From: an uncultured Oscillospiraceae bacterium
Lineage (GTDB): Bacteria; Bacillota; Clostridia; Oscillospirales; Oscillospiraceae
Assembly (NCBI GenBank): GCA_910584285.1
Contig: CAJTYK010000025.1
Location: forward strand, 1 to 31,099
Reading direction: 5' to 3'
Length of the DNA stretch: 31,099 bases
In this document: positions 21,801 through 27,738 of the stretch, in pieces
Position numbering within the stretch: position 1 is the first letter of the stretch
How the letters are laid out: each line of letters starts with the position of its first letter
Position numbers and translations under genes: made by a program
Notes under the pieces: model-generated
What the model was told of the DNA's origin: nothing
What the model saw: only the letters and a program-made list of their open reading frames with translations
Database searches by the model: none

Positions 21801-22210
21801 CGGACAAATACGTGCCCTCCCCGGAGCAGCGCATGGACCTCTACCGCCGCATCGCCCGCATCCGCACCCCGGAGGACGCGGACGACATGACCGACGAGCT
21901 CATCGACCGCTTCGGTGACCCGCCCCGGCAGGTGAACAACCTGATCGCCGTGGCCCTGCTCCGGGGGCAGGCGGCCCAGTGCGCCATCACCGAGATCACC
22001 CAGAAAGCGGGGGCGCTGTCCTTCCTGTTGGACCGCCTCGACCTGGAGGCCATCGCCGCCCTGGCGGGGCAGTACCCCGGGCGGATGGTGTTCGTCCCGG
22101 AGGAGAAACCCGCCCTCAGCCTGAAGCTGCGGAAGGGGGAGGATCCCCTGCGCGTCGCCGCCCAGGCGGTGGAGCGGTACGCCGCCCTGCTGGCCGCCCC
22201 TGGGCCCTGA
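18821..22210 (+). CDS. mfd: Transcription-repair coupling factor
   Basis: Removes RNA polymerase stalled at DNA damage and recruits UvrA. It has 1129 residues. The N-terminal UvrB-like part spans about 1-350, the RNA polymerase-interacting domain starts at about 455 (LTPGDLVVHEHHGIGRF), and the translocase follows: Walker A GDVGYGKTE near 613, the DEEQ box VVDEEQRFG near 713, SATPIPRT and the later TIIETGIDI and QIRGRVGR motifs. The C-terminal TRCF domain occupies about 980-1090. The ATG at 18821 has AGAGGTG 4 bases upstream. It appears intact, with no frameshift seen. Confidence 0.97.
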   Translation: MKQLLNILNTVPEYQRLEAALEGGRSPAEVSGLSPVHRAHFAAGLLTRLGAPVVLVCADEGECQRLAADVTALTGVPATLICAREFLFHEGAVASRQWEHQRIAAFRAMSRGQAPLIAATVEGLLQRTLPPEELAAHVVEIDASGSYDPEELADRLAALGYTRCQQVEGPGQFALRGGILDVFSPGLDSPVRVEFWDRDVDSMGLFDVSSQRRTGRLDRAELLPVSELLPVKDENGQWQRLGDSRLPARYKALATAAHHLPPDAIVCLSESSRVAERGKNWLWQLGEDVKTLLESGKVEGKHAVFAAGMDDLMAQLSEHALCFLDSFTTSATPLPPKAVLTAQGRQLPSFGASLDAAAADLTQLQDANTGSVVLVGSEQRALNLQALLRERKIRSAVDFQLHALPQPGGITIAVGGLSAGFDYIGCPYAVLTEGGNEPRRKGKRLKHAADRRKVDSFTDLTPGDLVVHEHHGIGRFVGMVKMQVDGVDKDYVKLAYAGTDTLYVPATQLDAISKYIGGGDDPEKKKLSKLGGTDWEKAKARTRKAVKDLAKGLIQLYAQRQRQPGYAFAPDSPWQKEFEDDFPYDETEDQLRSVTEIKRDMEAPRPMDRLLCGDVGYGKTEVALRAVMKCVLDGKQAAILVPTTVLARQHYLTARGRFAKYPVEIDLVSRFRTPAQIKKTLAGVEDGSVDVLIGTHRLLQKDVRFKDLGLLVVDEEQRFGVTHKERLKEISRQVDVLTLSATPIPRTLNMALSGIRDMSAIEEPPASRQPVQTYVLEHDWSVLCDAMRRELERGGQVYYLHNRVETIGRTAARIRELLGDDVEIAVGHGKMSQEELNDVMTRVSDGEVDILVCTTIIETGIDIANVNTLIIEDADKMGLAQLHQIRGRVGRSPRRAYAYMTYRAGKVLTEVAAKRLSAIREYAEFGSGFKIAMRDLEIRGAGNLLGPEQSGFLMSVGYDLYLKLLEEAVLEEKGEAPVRPVECAVDLTVAASIPDKYVPSPEQRMDLYRRIARIRTPEDADDMTDELIDRFGDPPRQVNNLIAVALLRGQAAQCAITEITQKAGALSFLLDRLDLEAIAALAGQYPGRMVFVPEEKPALSLKLRKGEDPLRVAAQAVERYAALLAAPGP

Positions 22211-22211
22211 G

Positions 22212-22240
22212 TTGCATTTCAGGGCTCAGTGGTGTATAAT
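22212..22240 (+). promoter_or_regulatory. Promoter of the PpiC-type lipoprotein gene
   Basis: TTGCAT (22212-22217), a 17-base spacer and TATAAT (22235-22240) begin right after the mfd stop and give a leader of about 47 bases. Confidence 0.8.
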
Positions 22241-22293
22241 CCCCTGTATGGCTGACCCCTGACAAATCTATGATCTCACGATTGGAGCATGAA

Positions 22294-23496
22294 ATGAAAA
22301 ACTGGAAACGTCTTGCGGCCCTGGCCCTGTCCGGGGCTCTGGCCCTGTCCCTGTGCGCCTGCGATCTGGCCGGCAAGCCCACGGGCGGCGACCCCACCGG
22401 CTCCCCCGGCCTGCCCTCTGCCCAGCCCTCGGGGGATCCCGAGCCCACCCCCACTATCCAGGTGGATCTGTCCCAGGACGCGCTGGCCTTCTCCGCCGGA
22501 CTGTCCGGCTCGGATACCCTGCTCACCATCAACGGCACCCAGCTGCCCGCGGATCTGGTGCTCTACTGGCTGGGCATGAGCTGCGGCAACTTTATGTCCC
22601 AGTACGGGATGTTCGGCCTCCAGCTCACCGACAAGCCCGACCCCAACGGAGAGGATACCTTCGCCGATCTCATGGTAAACAGCGCCGCCAATATCGCCGC
22701 CTACTACACCGTCCTGCGGCAGCGGGCGGCGGAGCTGGGCTGCCTGCCCACCGACGCCCAGGTGCAGGCCGCCAGGGACGCCATGAAGCAGGACGGCGAG
22801 GACAACTACCAGCTGCTAAAGGACGCCTTCGGCCTGTCCGACGAATCGCTGGAGTACCTGTTCCTCACCGATACCTATTATGACAACGTGGAGGCTGCCC
22901 TCATACCCGCCGCCACCGACGAGATGCTGAACAACTACGTCTACCAGGTGAAGCATATCCTGTTCAAGACGGTGGACGACAACCGTCAGCCCCTGCCCGC
23001 GGAGCAGGTGGCGGAGAAAAAGAAGCAGGCAGAGGATACCCTGGCCCAGCTCCAAGGGGCGGACGACCTGGCCGCTGAATTTGACCGGCTGATGAACGAG
23101 CTCAGCGAAGACGGCCGGGACGAGAGCGGCGCCCTGGGCGCCCCCGACGGATACACCGCCGTTCCCGGCGATATGGTGCCCGAGTTTGAGAAGGCGTCCT
23201 TTGCCCTGAAGCCCGGGGAGCTGTCCGGGCTGGTGGAGTCCGACTACGGCTACCACATCATCCTCCGGGGGGAGGTGGCGGATCTCCAGAGCTACGCCGA
23301 CGAGTGCCGCCAGTACCTGCTGGATCAGGAGCTGGCCCCCCTGGCGGAGGGGGCGGAGCTCACCTGGGCCCCTGCCATGGACGGGCTGGACGTGGTGGAC
23401 TTCTACAACAAATACTCCGCCTACCAGAGCGCCCTGGCGGCCCAGCGCCAGCCCCAGTCCACCCCCGGCCCCGTGGAGAGCGGCGGGGTGGGGTAA
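22294..23496 (+). CDS. PpiC/PrsA-like peptidyl-prolyl isomerase lipoprotein
   Basis: A 400-residue extracytoplasmic folding factor, probably lipid-anchored. The signal peptide LAALALSGALALSLCAC ends in a lipobox LCAC with modified Cys23; Pro/Gly/Thr-rich sequence follows. Residues about 60-200 form a helical SurA/PrsA N-domain (VNSAANIAAYYTVLRQRAAELG and others). A parvulin domain begins at VKHILFKTVDD (about 219) and runs to SDYGYHIILRGE, with the FDRLMNELSEDGRDESGALG and FEKASFALKPGELS segments typical of PpiC. The ATG at 22294 has GGAG 6-7 bases upstream. A PpiC-type gene after mfd is a common clostridial neighbour. Confidence 0.88.
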   Translation: MKNWKRLAALALSGALALSLCACDLAGKPTGGDPTGSPGLPSAQPSGDPEPTPTIQVDLSQDALAFSAGLSGSDTLLTINGTQLPADLVLYWLGMSCGNFMSQYGMFGLQLTDKPDPNGEDTFADLMVNSAANIAAYYTVLRQRAAELGCLPTDAQVQAARDAMKQDGEDNYQLLKDAFGLSDESLEYLFLTDTYYDNVEAALIPAATDEMLNNYVYQVKHILFKTVDDNRQPLPAEQVAEKKKQAEDTLAQLQGADDLAAEFDRLMNELSEDGRDESGALGAPDGYTAVPGDMVPEFEKASFALKPGELSGLVESDYGYHIILRGEVADLQSYADECRQYLLDQELAPLAEGAELTWAPAMDGLDVVDFYNKYSAYQSALAAQRQPQSTPGPVESGGVG

Positions 23497-23551
23497 GAGC
23501 CGTCCGTCCTCGCGCCCCTTTTTGCGGGGGCACGCCCTCCTTCGATGGAAT

Positions 23552-23609
23552 CCGCCTCCCTGTGGGCGGTATGATGGGGACAAGCCCACATACTAAAGCA
23601 GGGAGGCGG
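23552..23609 (+). promoter_or_regulatory. Inverted repeat covering the ribosome-binding site of the noc/parB gene
   Basis: CCGCCTCCCTG (23552-23562) and CAGGGAGGCGG (23599-23609) are perfect 11-base arms; a second stem TGTGGGC/GCCCACA (23561-23567 and 23584-23590) lies inside. The right arm contains the GGGAGG ribosome-binding site and is followed by TTTTT and the ATG. TATGAT at 23570 could be a -10 inside the loop, in which case the repeat would act as DNA rather than RNA. Confidence 0.6.
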
Positions 23610-23614
23610 TTTTT

Positions 23615-24406
23615 ATGTCCCTCTTTCCCAAGATGTCCAAGCGGCAGGTGCTGGAGCTGCCGGTGGGGGCCATCCGGCCCAATCCGGGCCAGCCCCGGCG
23701 GGAGTTCCAGCCGGACGAGCTGGCGGAGCTGGCCCAGTCCATCCAGCAGGTGGGGGTGCTCCAGCCCCTGTCCGTCCGGCGCACTTCCACCGGCTGGGAG
23801 TTGGTGGCGGGAGAGCGCCGCCTGCGGGCGGCCAAGCTGGCGGGCCTGCCGGCTGTGCCCTGCCTGCCGGTGGAGGCGGATGGGGAGACGTCGGCGTTGC
23901 TGGCCCTGGTGGAAAACCTCCAGCGCAAGGATCTGGACGTGTGGGAGGAGGCCGCCGCCTTGCGTCGCCTGATGGATCAGGGCGGGCTTACCCAGGAGGA
24001 GGCTGCCCGGCGGGTGGGCAAGAGCCAGTCGGCGGTGGCCAACAAGCTGCGGCTGCTCAAGCTGCCCCAGGACGTCATCGACACCCTCCGCGCCCACCAC
24101 CTCACCGAACGCCACGCCCGGGCGCTGCTCCGGCTGGACAGCCCGGATCGGCAGCGCCTTGCCGTGGAGTACATCCTAAAGCATCAACTCAACGTGGCCA
24201 AGACGGAGGAGTACATTGACCGCCTGTGGGTTGGGCGGAAGCTGCCCCGGACGGCCAAGCCGGTCTATAAGATCCGAGACGTGCGGCTGTTCCTGAACAC
24301 GGTGAATCGGGGGCTGGCGGTGATGAAGTCCGCCGGGGTGGACGCGAAATGCGGCCGGGAGGAGACGGACAGCGAGATCACCCTGACCATTCATATCCCC
24401 AAATAA
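23615..24406 (+). CDS. noc: ParB-family protein, probably nucleoid occlusion factor Noc
   Basis: A CTP-dependent DNA clamp that links chromosome position to division or segregation. It has 263 residues. The CTP-binding region has GERRLRAAKLAG (66-77) and ENLQRKDLD (100-108), and the helix-turn-helix is LTQEEAARRVGKSQSAVANKLRLL (125-148). The C-terminal DVRLFLNTVNRGLAVMKSAGVD...EITLTIHIPK agrees better with Noc than with ParB. No parA is adjacent, which also favours Noc. The N-terminus (MSLFPKMSKRQ) is shorter than the membrane-targeting helix of Bacillus Noc, so membrane binding is doubtful. The ATG at 23615 has AGGGAGG upstream, inside an inverted repeat. ParB remains possible. Confidence 0.85.
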   Translation: MSLFPKMSKRQVLELPVGAIRPNPGQPRREFQPDELAELAQSIQQVGVLQPLSVRRTSTGWELVAGERRLRAAKLAGLPAVPCLPVEADGETSALLALVENLQRKDLDVWEEAAALRRLMDQGGLTQEEAARRVGKSQSAVANKLRLLKLPQDVIDTLRAHHLTERHARALLRLDSPDRQRLAVEYILKHQLNVAKTEEYIDRLWVGRKLPRTAKPVYKIRDVRLFLNTVNRGLAVMKSAGVDAKCGREETDSEITLTIHIPK

Positions 24407-24409
24407 GAA

Positions 24410-24435
24410 GGGCCCCCGGCAAAAACCGGGGGCCC
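24410..24435 (+). terminator. Terminator after the noc/parB gene
   Basis: A 10-bp stem GGGCCCCCGG/CCGGGGGCCC with a CAAAAA loop, three bases after the stop. The tail CTCTGGCCTATTT is a poor T-tract, but position and stability support termination. Confidence 0.7.
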
Positions 24436-24594
24436 CTCTGGCCTATTTAGGTTGAAACAGCCCGATGGCTTCCGCCGCAAAAGCGGCCAGCGAAACCCAA
24501 CCGCCCTTTTGGCGTGAGGAAAAGCAACTCGGCGGTCACCGTCGCAAAGCGTTCCACAAGCGCCCACAACAGAAGCGGCTTCAAGCTCTTTTTG

Positions 24595-24622
24595 GTTACT
24601 TTTTCTCTCGAGAAAAAGTAAC
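24595..24622 (-). repeat. GTTACTTT palindrome P3, abutting a CoA-transferase stop
   Basis: Two 13-base arms (GTTACTTTTTCTC and its complement) with a 2-base centre. It lies directly after the stop of the subunit B gene (24623-24625) on the minus strand and is followed there by CCAAAAAGAGC, comparable to the flank of P2. It may act as the 3' end of this operon, though no T-tract follows. The rest of the 24436-24594 gap holds only short GC hairpins and no gene. Confidence 0.75.
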
Positions 24623-25276
24623 TCAGTCCACCATGCTCTTGGGCTCGCCCTTGACGATGAGGGTGGCCTCGGTGGCGGCCTGCACCTGCTCCACGGTGAA
24701 CTCGGGGTTGATCTCCACCAGCTCCAGGCCCTCGGGGGTGACGTCGATGACGCACATCTCGGTGATGATCTTGGTGACGCAGGTCTGAGTCGTCAGGGGC
24801 AGGGTGCACTCCTTCAGGATCTTGGGGGCGCCCTTCTGGGTGTGCTCCATGGTGACGATGACCTTCTTGGCGCCGGCACACAGATCCATGGCGCCGCCCA
24901 TGCCGGGCACCATCTTGCCGGGGATGATCCAGTTGGCCAGGTTGCCCTTCTCGTCCACCTGGAGGGCGCCCAGCACGGTGGCGTTGACGTGGCCGCCGCG
25001 GATCAGGCCGAAGGAGGTGGCGGAGTCAATGAACGCGCCGCCCACCGCCACGGAGGAGGAGGAGCCGCCCGCGTCGCACACGTTGAAGTCGTTGATCTCG
25101 GGCTTGCTGCCCGCGCCGGCCATGCCCAGCTCGGCCTCCAGGATCACGTGAACGTCATCGGGCAAATAAGAGGGGATCATGGTGGGCAGGCCAATGCCCA
25201 GGTTGACGAAATCGCCGTCCTTGAACTCCTTGGCAGCCCGCTTGGCGATAAAGCCCTTAATCATTCCCTTTTCCAT
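24623..25276 (-). CDS. Acyl-CoA:acetate/acetoacetate CoA-transferase subunit B
   Basis: With subunit A, exchanges CoA between short acyl-CoA and a free acid (acetate, acetoacetate or butyrate). It has 217 residues, normal for AtoA/CtfB/ScoB subunits. NLGIGLPTMIPSYLP and the catalytic segment LEAELGMAGAG place Glu49 as the residue that forms the glutamyl-CoA intermediate; family members usually read S-E-N-G here, so Leu replaces Asn. The GGxGGAMDL segment (GMGGAMDLCAGAKKVIV) is typical. The ATG at 25276 has GGAGGG 8 bases upstream and overlaps the subunit A stop by one base. With the thiolase upstream, it probably serves butyrate or acetoacetate metabolism, possibly the lysine route. Confidence 0.9.
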   Translation of the reverse strand: MEKGMIKGFIAKRAAKEFKDGDFVNLGIGLPTMIPSYLPDDVHVILEAELGMAGAGSKPEINDFNVCDAGGSSSSVAVGGAFIDSATSFGLIRGGHVNATVLGALQVDEKGNLANWIIPGKMVPGMGGAMDLCAGAKKVIVTMEHTQKGAPKILKECTLPLTTQTCVTKIITEMCVIDVTPEGLELVEINPEFTVEQVQAATEATLIVKGEPKSMVD

Positions 25277-25959
25277 TAGTTTTTCCCTCCCACAATATAG
25301 TCCACCAGGACGCCCTGGATGAGCACCTCGTCGGGATCGATCATCTCGACCACCTCGTCAGCCTGGCAGATGACGGTGTCGGCGGCGGCGGCCATGACGG
25401 TGTTGAAGTTGCGGGCAGTGCCGTGGATCTTCACGTTGCCGTACTTGTCGGCCACGGAGCCGTAGATGCAGGCCACGTCGGCGCGGATGGGCCGCTCCAG
25501 CAGGTACTCCTTGCCGTCGATGGTGATGGCTTCCTTGGTGCCGGTGCCGGAGGCGTCCTCAGCGCCCACGCCCACGGGGGTGCCCAGGCCGGTGGGGGTG
25601 AGCACGCCGCCCAGGCCGTAGCCGCCGGCGCGGATCTTCTCCGCCAGGGAGCCCTGGGGCACCAGGGTGACCTTCATGGTGCCCTCGTTCATCATCTGGC
25701 CCACTTCCTTGTTCATGCCGATGTGGGTGGCGATGAGGTGCTTGACCTGGCCGTTGTGGATCAGCTCCTGCACGCCCAGCAGACGCCCGCCGGGCAGACC
25801 GCCGTCGTTGCAGATGACAGTCAGATCCTTCACGCCGGACAGAGCCAGAGCGTGCATCAGCTTGTCCGGGCCGCCGCAGCCCAAAAAGCCGCCCACCATA
25901 ACGGTCATACCGTCCTTGATCAGGGCAGCGGCTTCGGTGATAGATGTAATTTTAGCCAT
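25276..25959 (-). CDS. Acyl-CoA:acetate/acetoacetate CoA-transferase subunit A
   Basis: Partner of subunit B. It has 227 residues; GMTVMVGGFLGCGGPDKL near the N-terminus, the IGMNKEVGQMMNEG segment, VPQGSLAEKIRAGGYGLGGVLTPTGLGT and ADVACIYGSVADKYGN are all classical for AtoD/CtfA/ScoA proteins. The ATG at 25959 has GGGAGG about 12 bases upstream. The stop overlaps the start of subunit B as TAATG, so both are made in equal amounts. A strong hairpin lies between it and the 47-residue gene upstream. Confidence 0.92.
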   Translation of the reverse strand: MAKITSITEAAALIKDGMTVMVGGFLGCGGPDKLMHALALSGVKDLTVICNDGGLPGGRLLGVQELIHNGQVKHLIATHIGMNKEVGQMMNEGTMKVTLVPQGSLAEKIRAGGYGLGGVLTPTGLGTPVGVGAEDASGTGTKEAITIDGKEYLLERPIRADVACIYGSVADKYGNVKIHGTARNFNTVMAAAADTVICQADEVVEMIDPDEVLIQGVLVDYIVGGKN

Positions 25960-25993
25960 GATTGAAACTTACCTCCCAAAAAATATTTTTTTG

Positions 25994-26025
25994 CGGCCTG
26001 GGCGGGCGTGGGCCCGCCCAGGCCG
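25994..26025 (-). terminator. Strong intra-operon hairpin before subunit A
   Basis: A perfect 14-bp stem CGGCCTGGGCGGGC and complement with a GTGG loop. On the minus strand CAAAAAAATATTTTTT follows, so the T-run begins about 9 bases beyond the stem. It may be a partial terminator or an mRNA-stabilising end that sets thiolase and CoA-transferase levels apart. Confidence 0.55.
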
Positions 26026-26031
26026 AAGGGA

Positions 26032-26175
26032 CTACTTTTTCACAACCGCAATCTGGTCGAGGAGCTGCAAAAGCTCCTCCTTGGTATAGTCCGTCTTGTC
26101 GCTTTCGGAAATGGTCAGGCGGAGCTCATACAGGGTGGCCAGCTCAATCTTTTTCATTTCGTTCTCAGAGGGCAT
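26032..26175 (-). CDS. Unrecognised 47-residue protein in the thiolase/CoA-transferase cluster
   Basis: Begins MPSENEMKKIELATLYELRL and ends QLLDQIAVVKK; a highly charged, helical protein without membrane segment. AAAGGAG lies 8 bases before the ATG at 26175, and the gene sits 44 bases after the thiolase stop, so it is very likely translated as part of the operon. The longer frame to 26268 would run into the thiolase gene and is not used. I do not recognise it. It could be an assembly or regulatory partner of the enzymes beside it. Confidence 0.7.
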   Translation of the reverse strand: MPSENEMKKIELATLYELRLTISESDKTDYTKEELLQLLDQIAVVKK

Positions 26176-26219
26176 TTTACAGTCTCCTTTCTGTGGCGGA
26201 TTGGTGGGCTGGTGTGGGA

Positions 26220-27479
26220 TTACACCTTCTCGAAGATGGTGGCGACGCCCATGCCGCCGCCGATGCACAGGGTGGCCAGGCCCCGCTTGGCCTCGGGCCG
26301 CTTCTGCAGCTCGTGGAGCAGGGTGACGATGATCCGCGCGCCGGACGCGCCCACGGGGTGGCCGATGGAGATGGCGCCGCCGTTGACGTTGACCTTGGAC
26401 ATATCAAAGTGCAGCTCCCGGGCCACGGCGATGGACTGGGCGGCGAAGGCCTCGTTGGCCTCCACCAGGTCGATGTCGTCGATGGTCAGGCCGGCCTTCT
26501 CCATGGCCTGACGGGAGGCGGGCACCGGGCCCACGCCCATGATCTTGGGATCCACGCCGCCCTGGCCCCAGCTCACCAGCTTGGCCATGGGCTTCAAGCC
26601 GTACTTCTCCACCGCCTCGCCGGAGCACAGCACGATGGCGGCCGCGCCGTCGTTGATGCCGGAGGCGTTGGCGGCGGTGACCCGCTGGACGTGCTTGTGG
26701 GCGTCGGCCTCATGGACGCCGGTGACCTCAAAGGTGTGGACGACCTCGTCCTCCACCCCGTCGGGGCCCACGGGGAACGCGCCGCGCAGCTTGGCGATGC
26801 CCTCGGCGGTGACGCCCGCCTTGGGGAACTCGTCCACCTTGAACTCCACCATTTCCTTCTTCTTCTTCACCATCACGGGGACGATCTCGTCCACGAACTT
26901 GCCGGCGGCCTGGGCGGCCTCGGTCTTCTGCTGGGAGCTGGCGGCGAAGGCGTCCTGCTCCTCCCGGGTGATGCCCCACACGTCGCAGATGTTCTCGGCG
27001 GTGGTGCCCATGTGGTAGTTGTTATAGGCGTCCCACAGGCCGTCGTTCACCATGGTGTCCACCATCTTGGTGTTGCCCATGCGGGCGCCCATGCGGGCGG
27101 AGGGGACGGAATAGGGGGCCATGGTCATGTTCTCGGTGCCGCCGCAGACGATGACGTCCGCGTCCCCGGCCAGGATGGCCCGGGCGCCCTCGATGACAGA
27201 CTTCATGCCGGAGCCGCACACCATACCCACGGTGTAGGCGGGCACGGAGAAGGGCAGGCCGGCCTTCACGCCCACCTGACGGGCAGGGTTCTGGCCCTGG
27301 CCGGCGGTGAGGATGCAGCCGAACATCAGCTCGTCCACCTGCTCGGGTTTGAGCCCCGCGCGCTCCAGAGCGGCCTTGACCACCACGGCGCCCAGGTCGG
27401 ATGCGGGGGTGTTGGCCAGGGAGCCCTGGAAGGAGCCCACCGCCGTGCGGCAGCAGCTTACGACGTATAAATCTTTCAT
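26220..27479 (-). CDS. Acetyl-CoA acetyltransferase (thiolase) with an insertion
   Basis: Condenses two acetyl-CoA to acetoacetyl-CoA, or runs in reverse, in butyrate or ketone-body metabolism. The catalytic residues are Cys88 (GMVCGSGMKS), His374 (GHPVGASGAR) and Cys405 (CIGGGMG), with NEAFA at 342. At 419 residues it is longer than the usual 390-395: between LRGAFP (231-236) and TAANASGINDGA (268-279) there are about 26 extra residues, containing several His and acidic residues. The ATG at 27479 has GGAGG 9 bases upstream. First gene of the minus-strand cluster with the small protein and both CoA-transferase subunits. Confidence 0.93.
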   Translation of the reverse strand: MKDLYVVSCCRTAVGSFQGSLANTPASDLGAVVVKAALERAGLKPEQVDELMFGCILTAGQGQNPARQVGVKAGLPFSVPAYTVGMVCGSGMKSVIEGARAILAGDADVIVCGGTENMTMAPYSVPSARMGARMGNTKMVDTMVNDGLWDAYNNYHMGTTAENICDVWGITREEQDAFAASSQQKTEAAQAAGKFVDEIVPVMVKKKKEMVEFKVDEFPKAGVTAEGIAKLRGAFPVGPDGVEDEVVHTFEVTGVHEADAHKHVQRVTAANASGINDGAAAIVLCSGEAVEKYGLKPMAKLVSWGQGGVDPKIMGVGPVPASRQAMEKAGLTIDDIDLVEANEAFAAQSIAVARELHFDMSKVNVNGGAISIGHPVGASGARIIVTLLHELQKRPEAKRGLATLCIGGGMGVATIFEKV

Positions 27480-27533
27480 GAACGTTGACCTCCAAATAGA
27501 AATGTAAATTAGGAATGGAAAGAACCATACAAA

Positions 27534-27562
27534 AGTATATACTCATCCGCCCAAAAAATCAA
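27534..27562 (-). promoter_or_regulatory. Promoter of the thiolase operon
   Basis: On the minus strand TTGATT (27562-27557), 17 bases and TATACT (27539-27534). Transcription would start about 27527, giving a leader of about 48 bases. No Rex-type site TTGTTAA...TTAACAA was seen nearby. Confidence 0.8.
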
Positions 27563-27624
27563 CAGGAAAACGGGTGCTTTTGTGAAAAAAACCCATCCGG
27601 AGGAGGCGGGGCGGAAAAAACTTC

Positions 27625-27653
27625 TTGTATCCGCCGATCCGATAAGGTATAAT
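27625..27653 (+). promoter_or_regulatory. Promoter of the SLH protein gene
   Basis: TTGTAT (27625-27630), a 17-base spacer and TATAAT (27648-27653). It is divergent from the thiolase promoter, and the two do not overlap. Confidence 0.8.
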
Positions 27654-27738
27654 AATGACAGCGTGCGCCTGCCGCCGCCGCGTCCATGGACGCGGTGATG
27701 GAGGGCCGGGCCGATTGTATGGGAAAGAGGAGAGGAGC

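Noticed and set aside
24447..24881. 144-residue minus-strand frame overlapping subunit B and palindrome P3
   Set aside because: It is another frame of the CoA-transferase gene running on through the repeat. The subunit B frame has all family motifs and its own stop at 24623.
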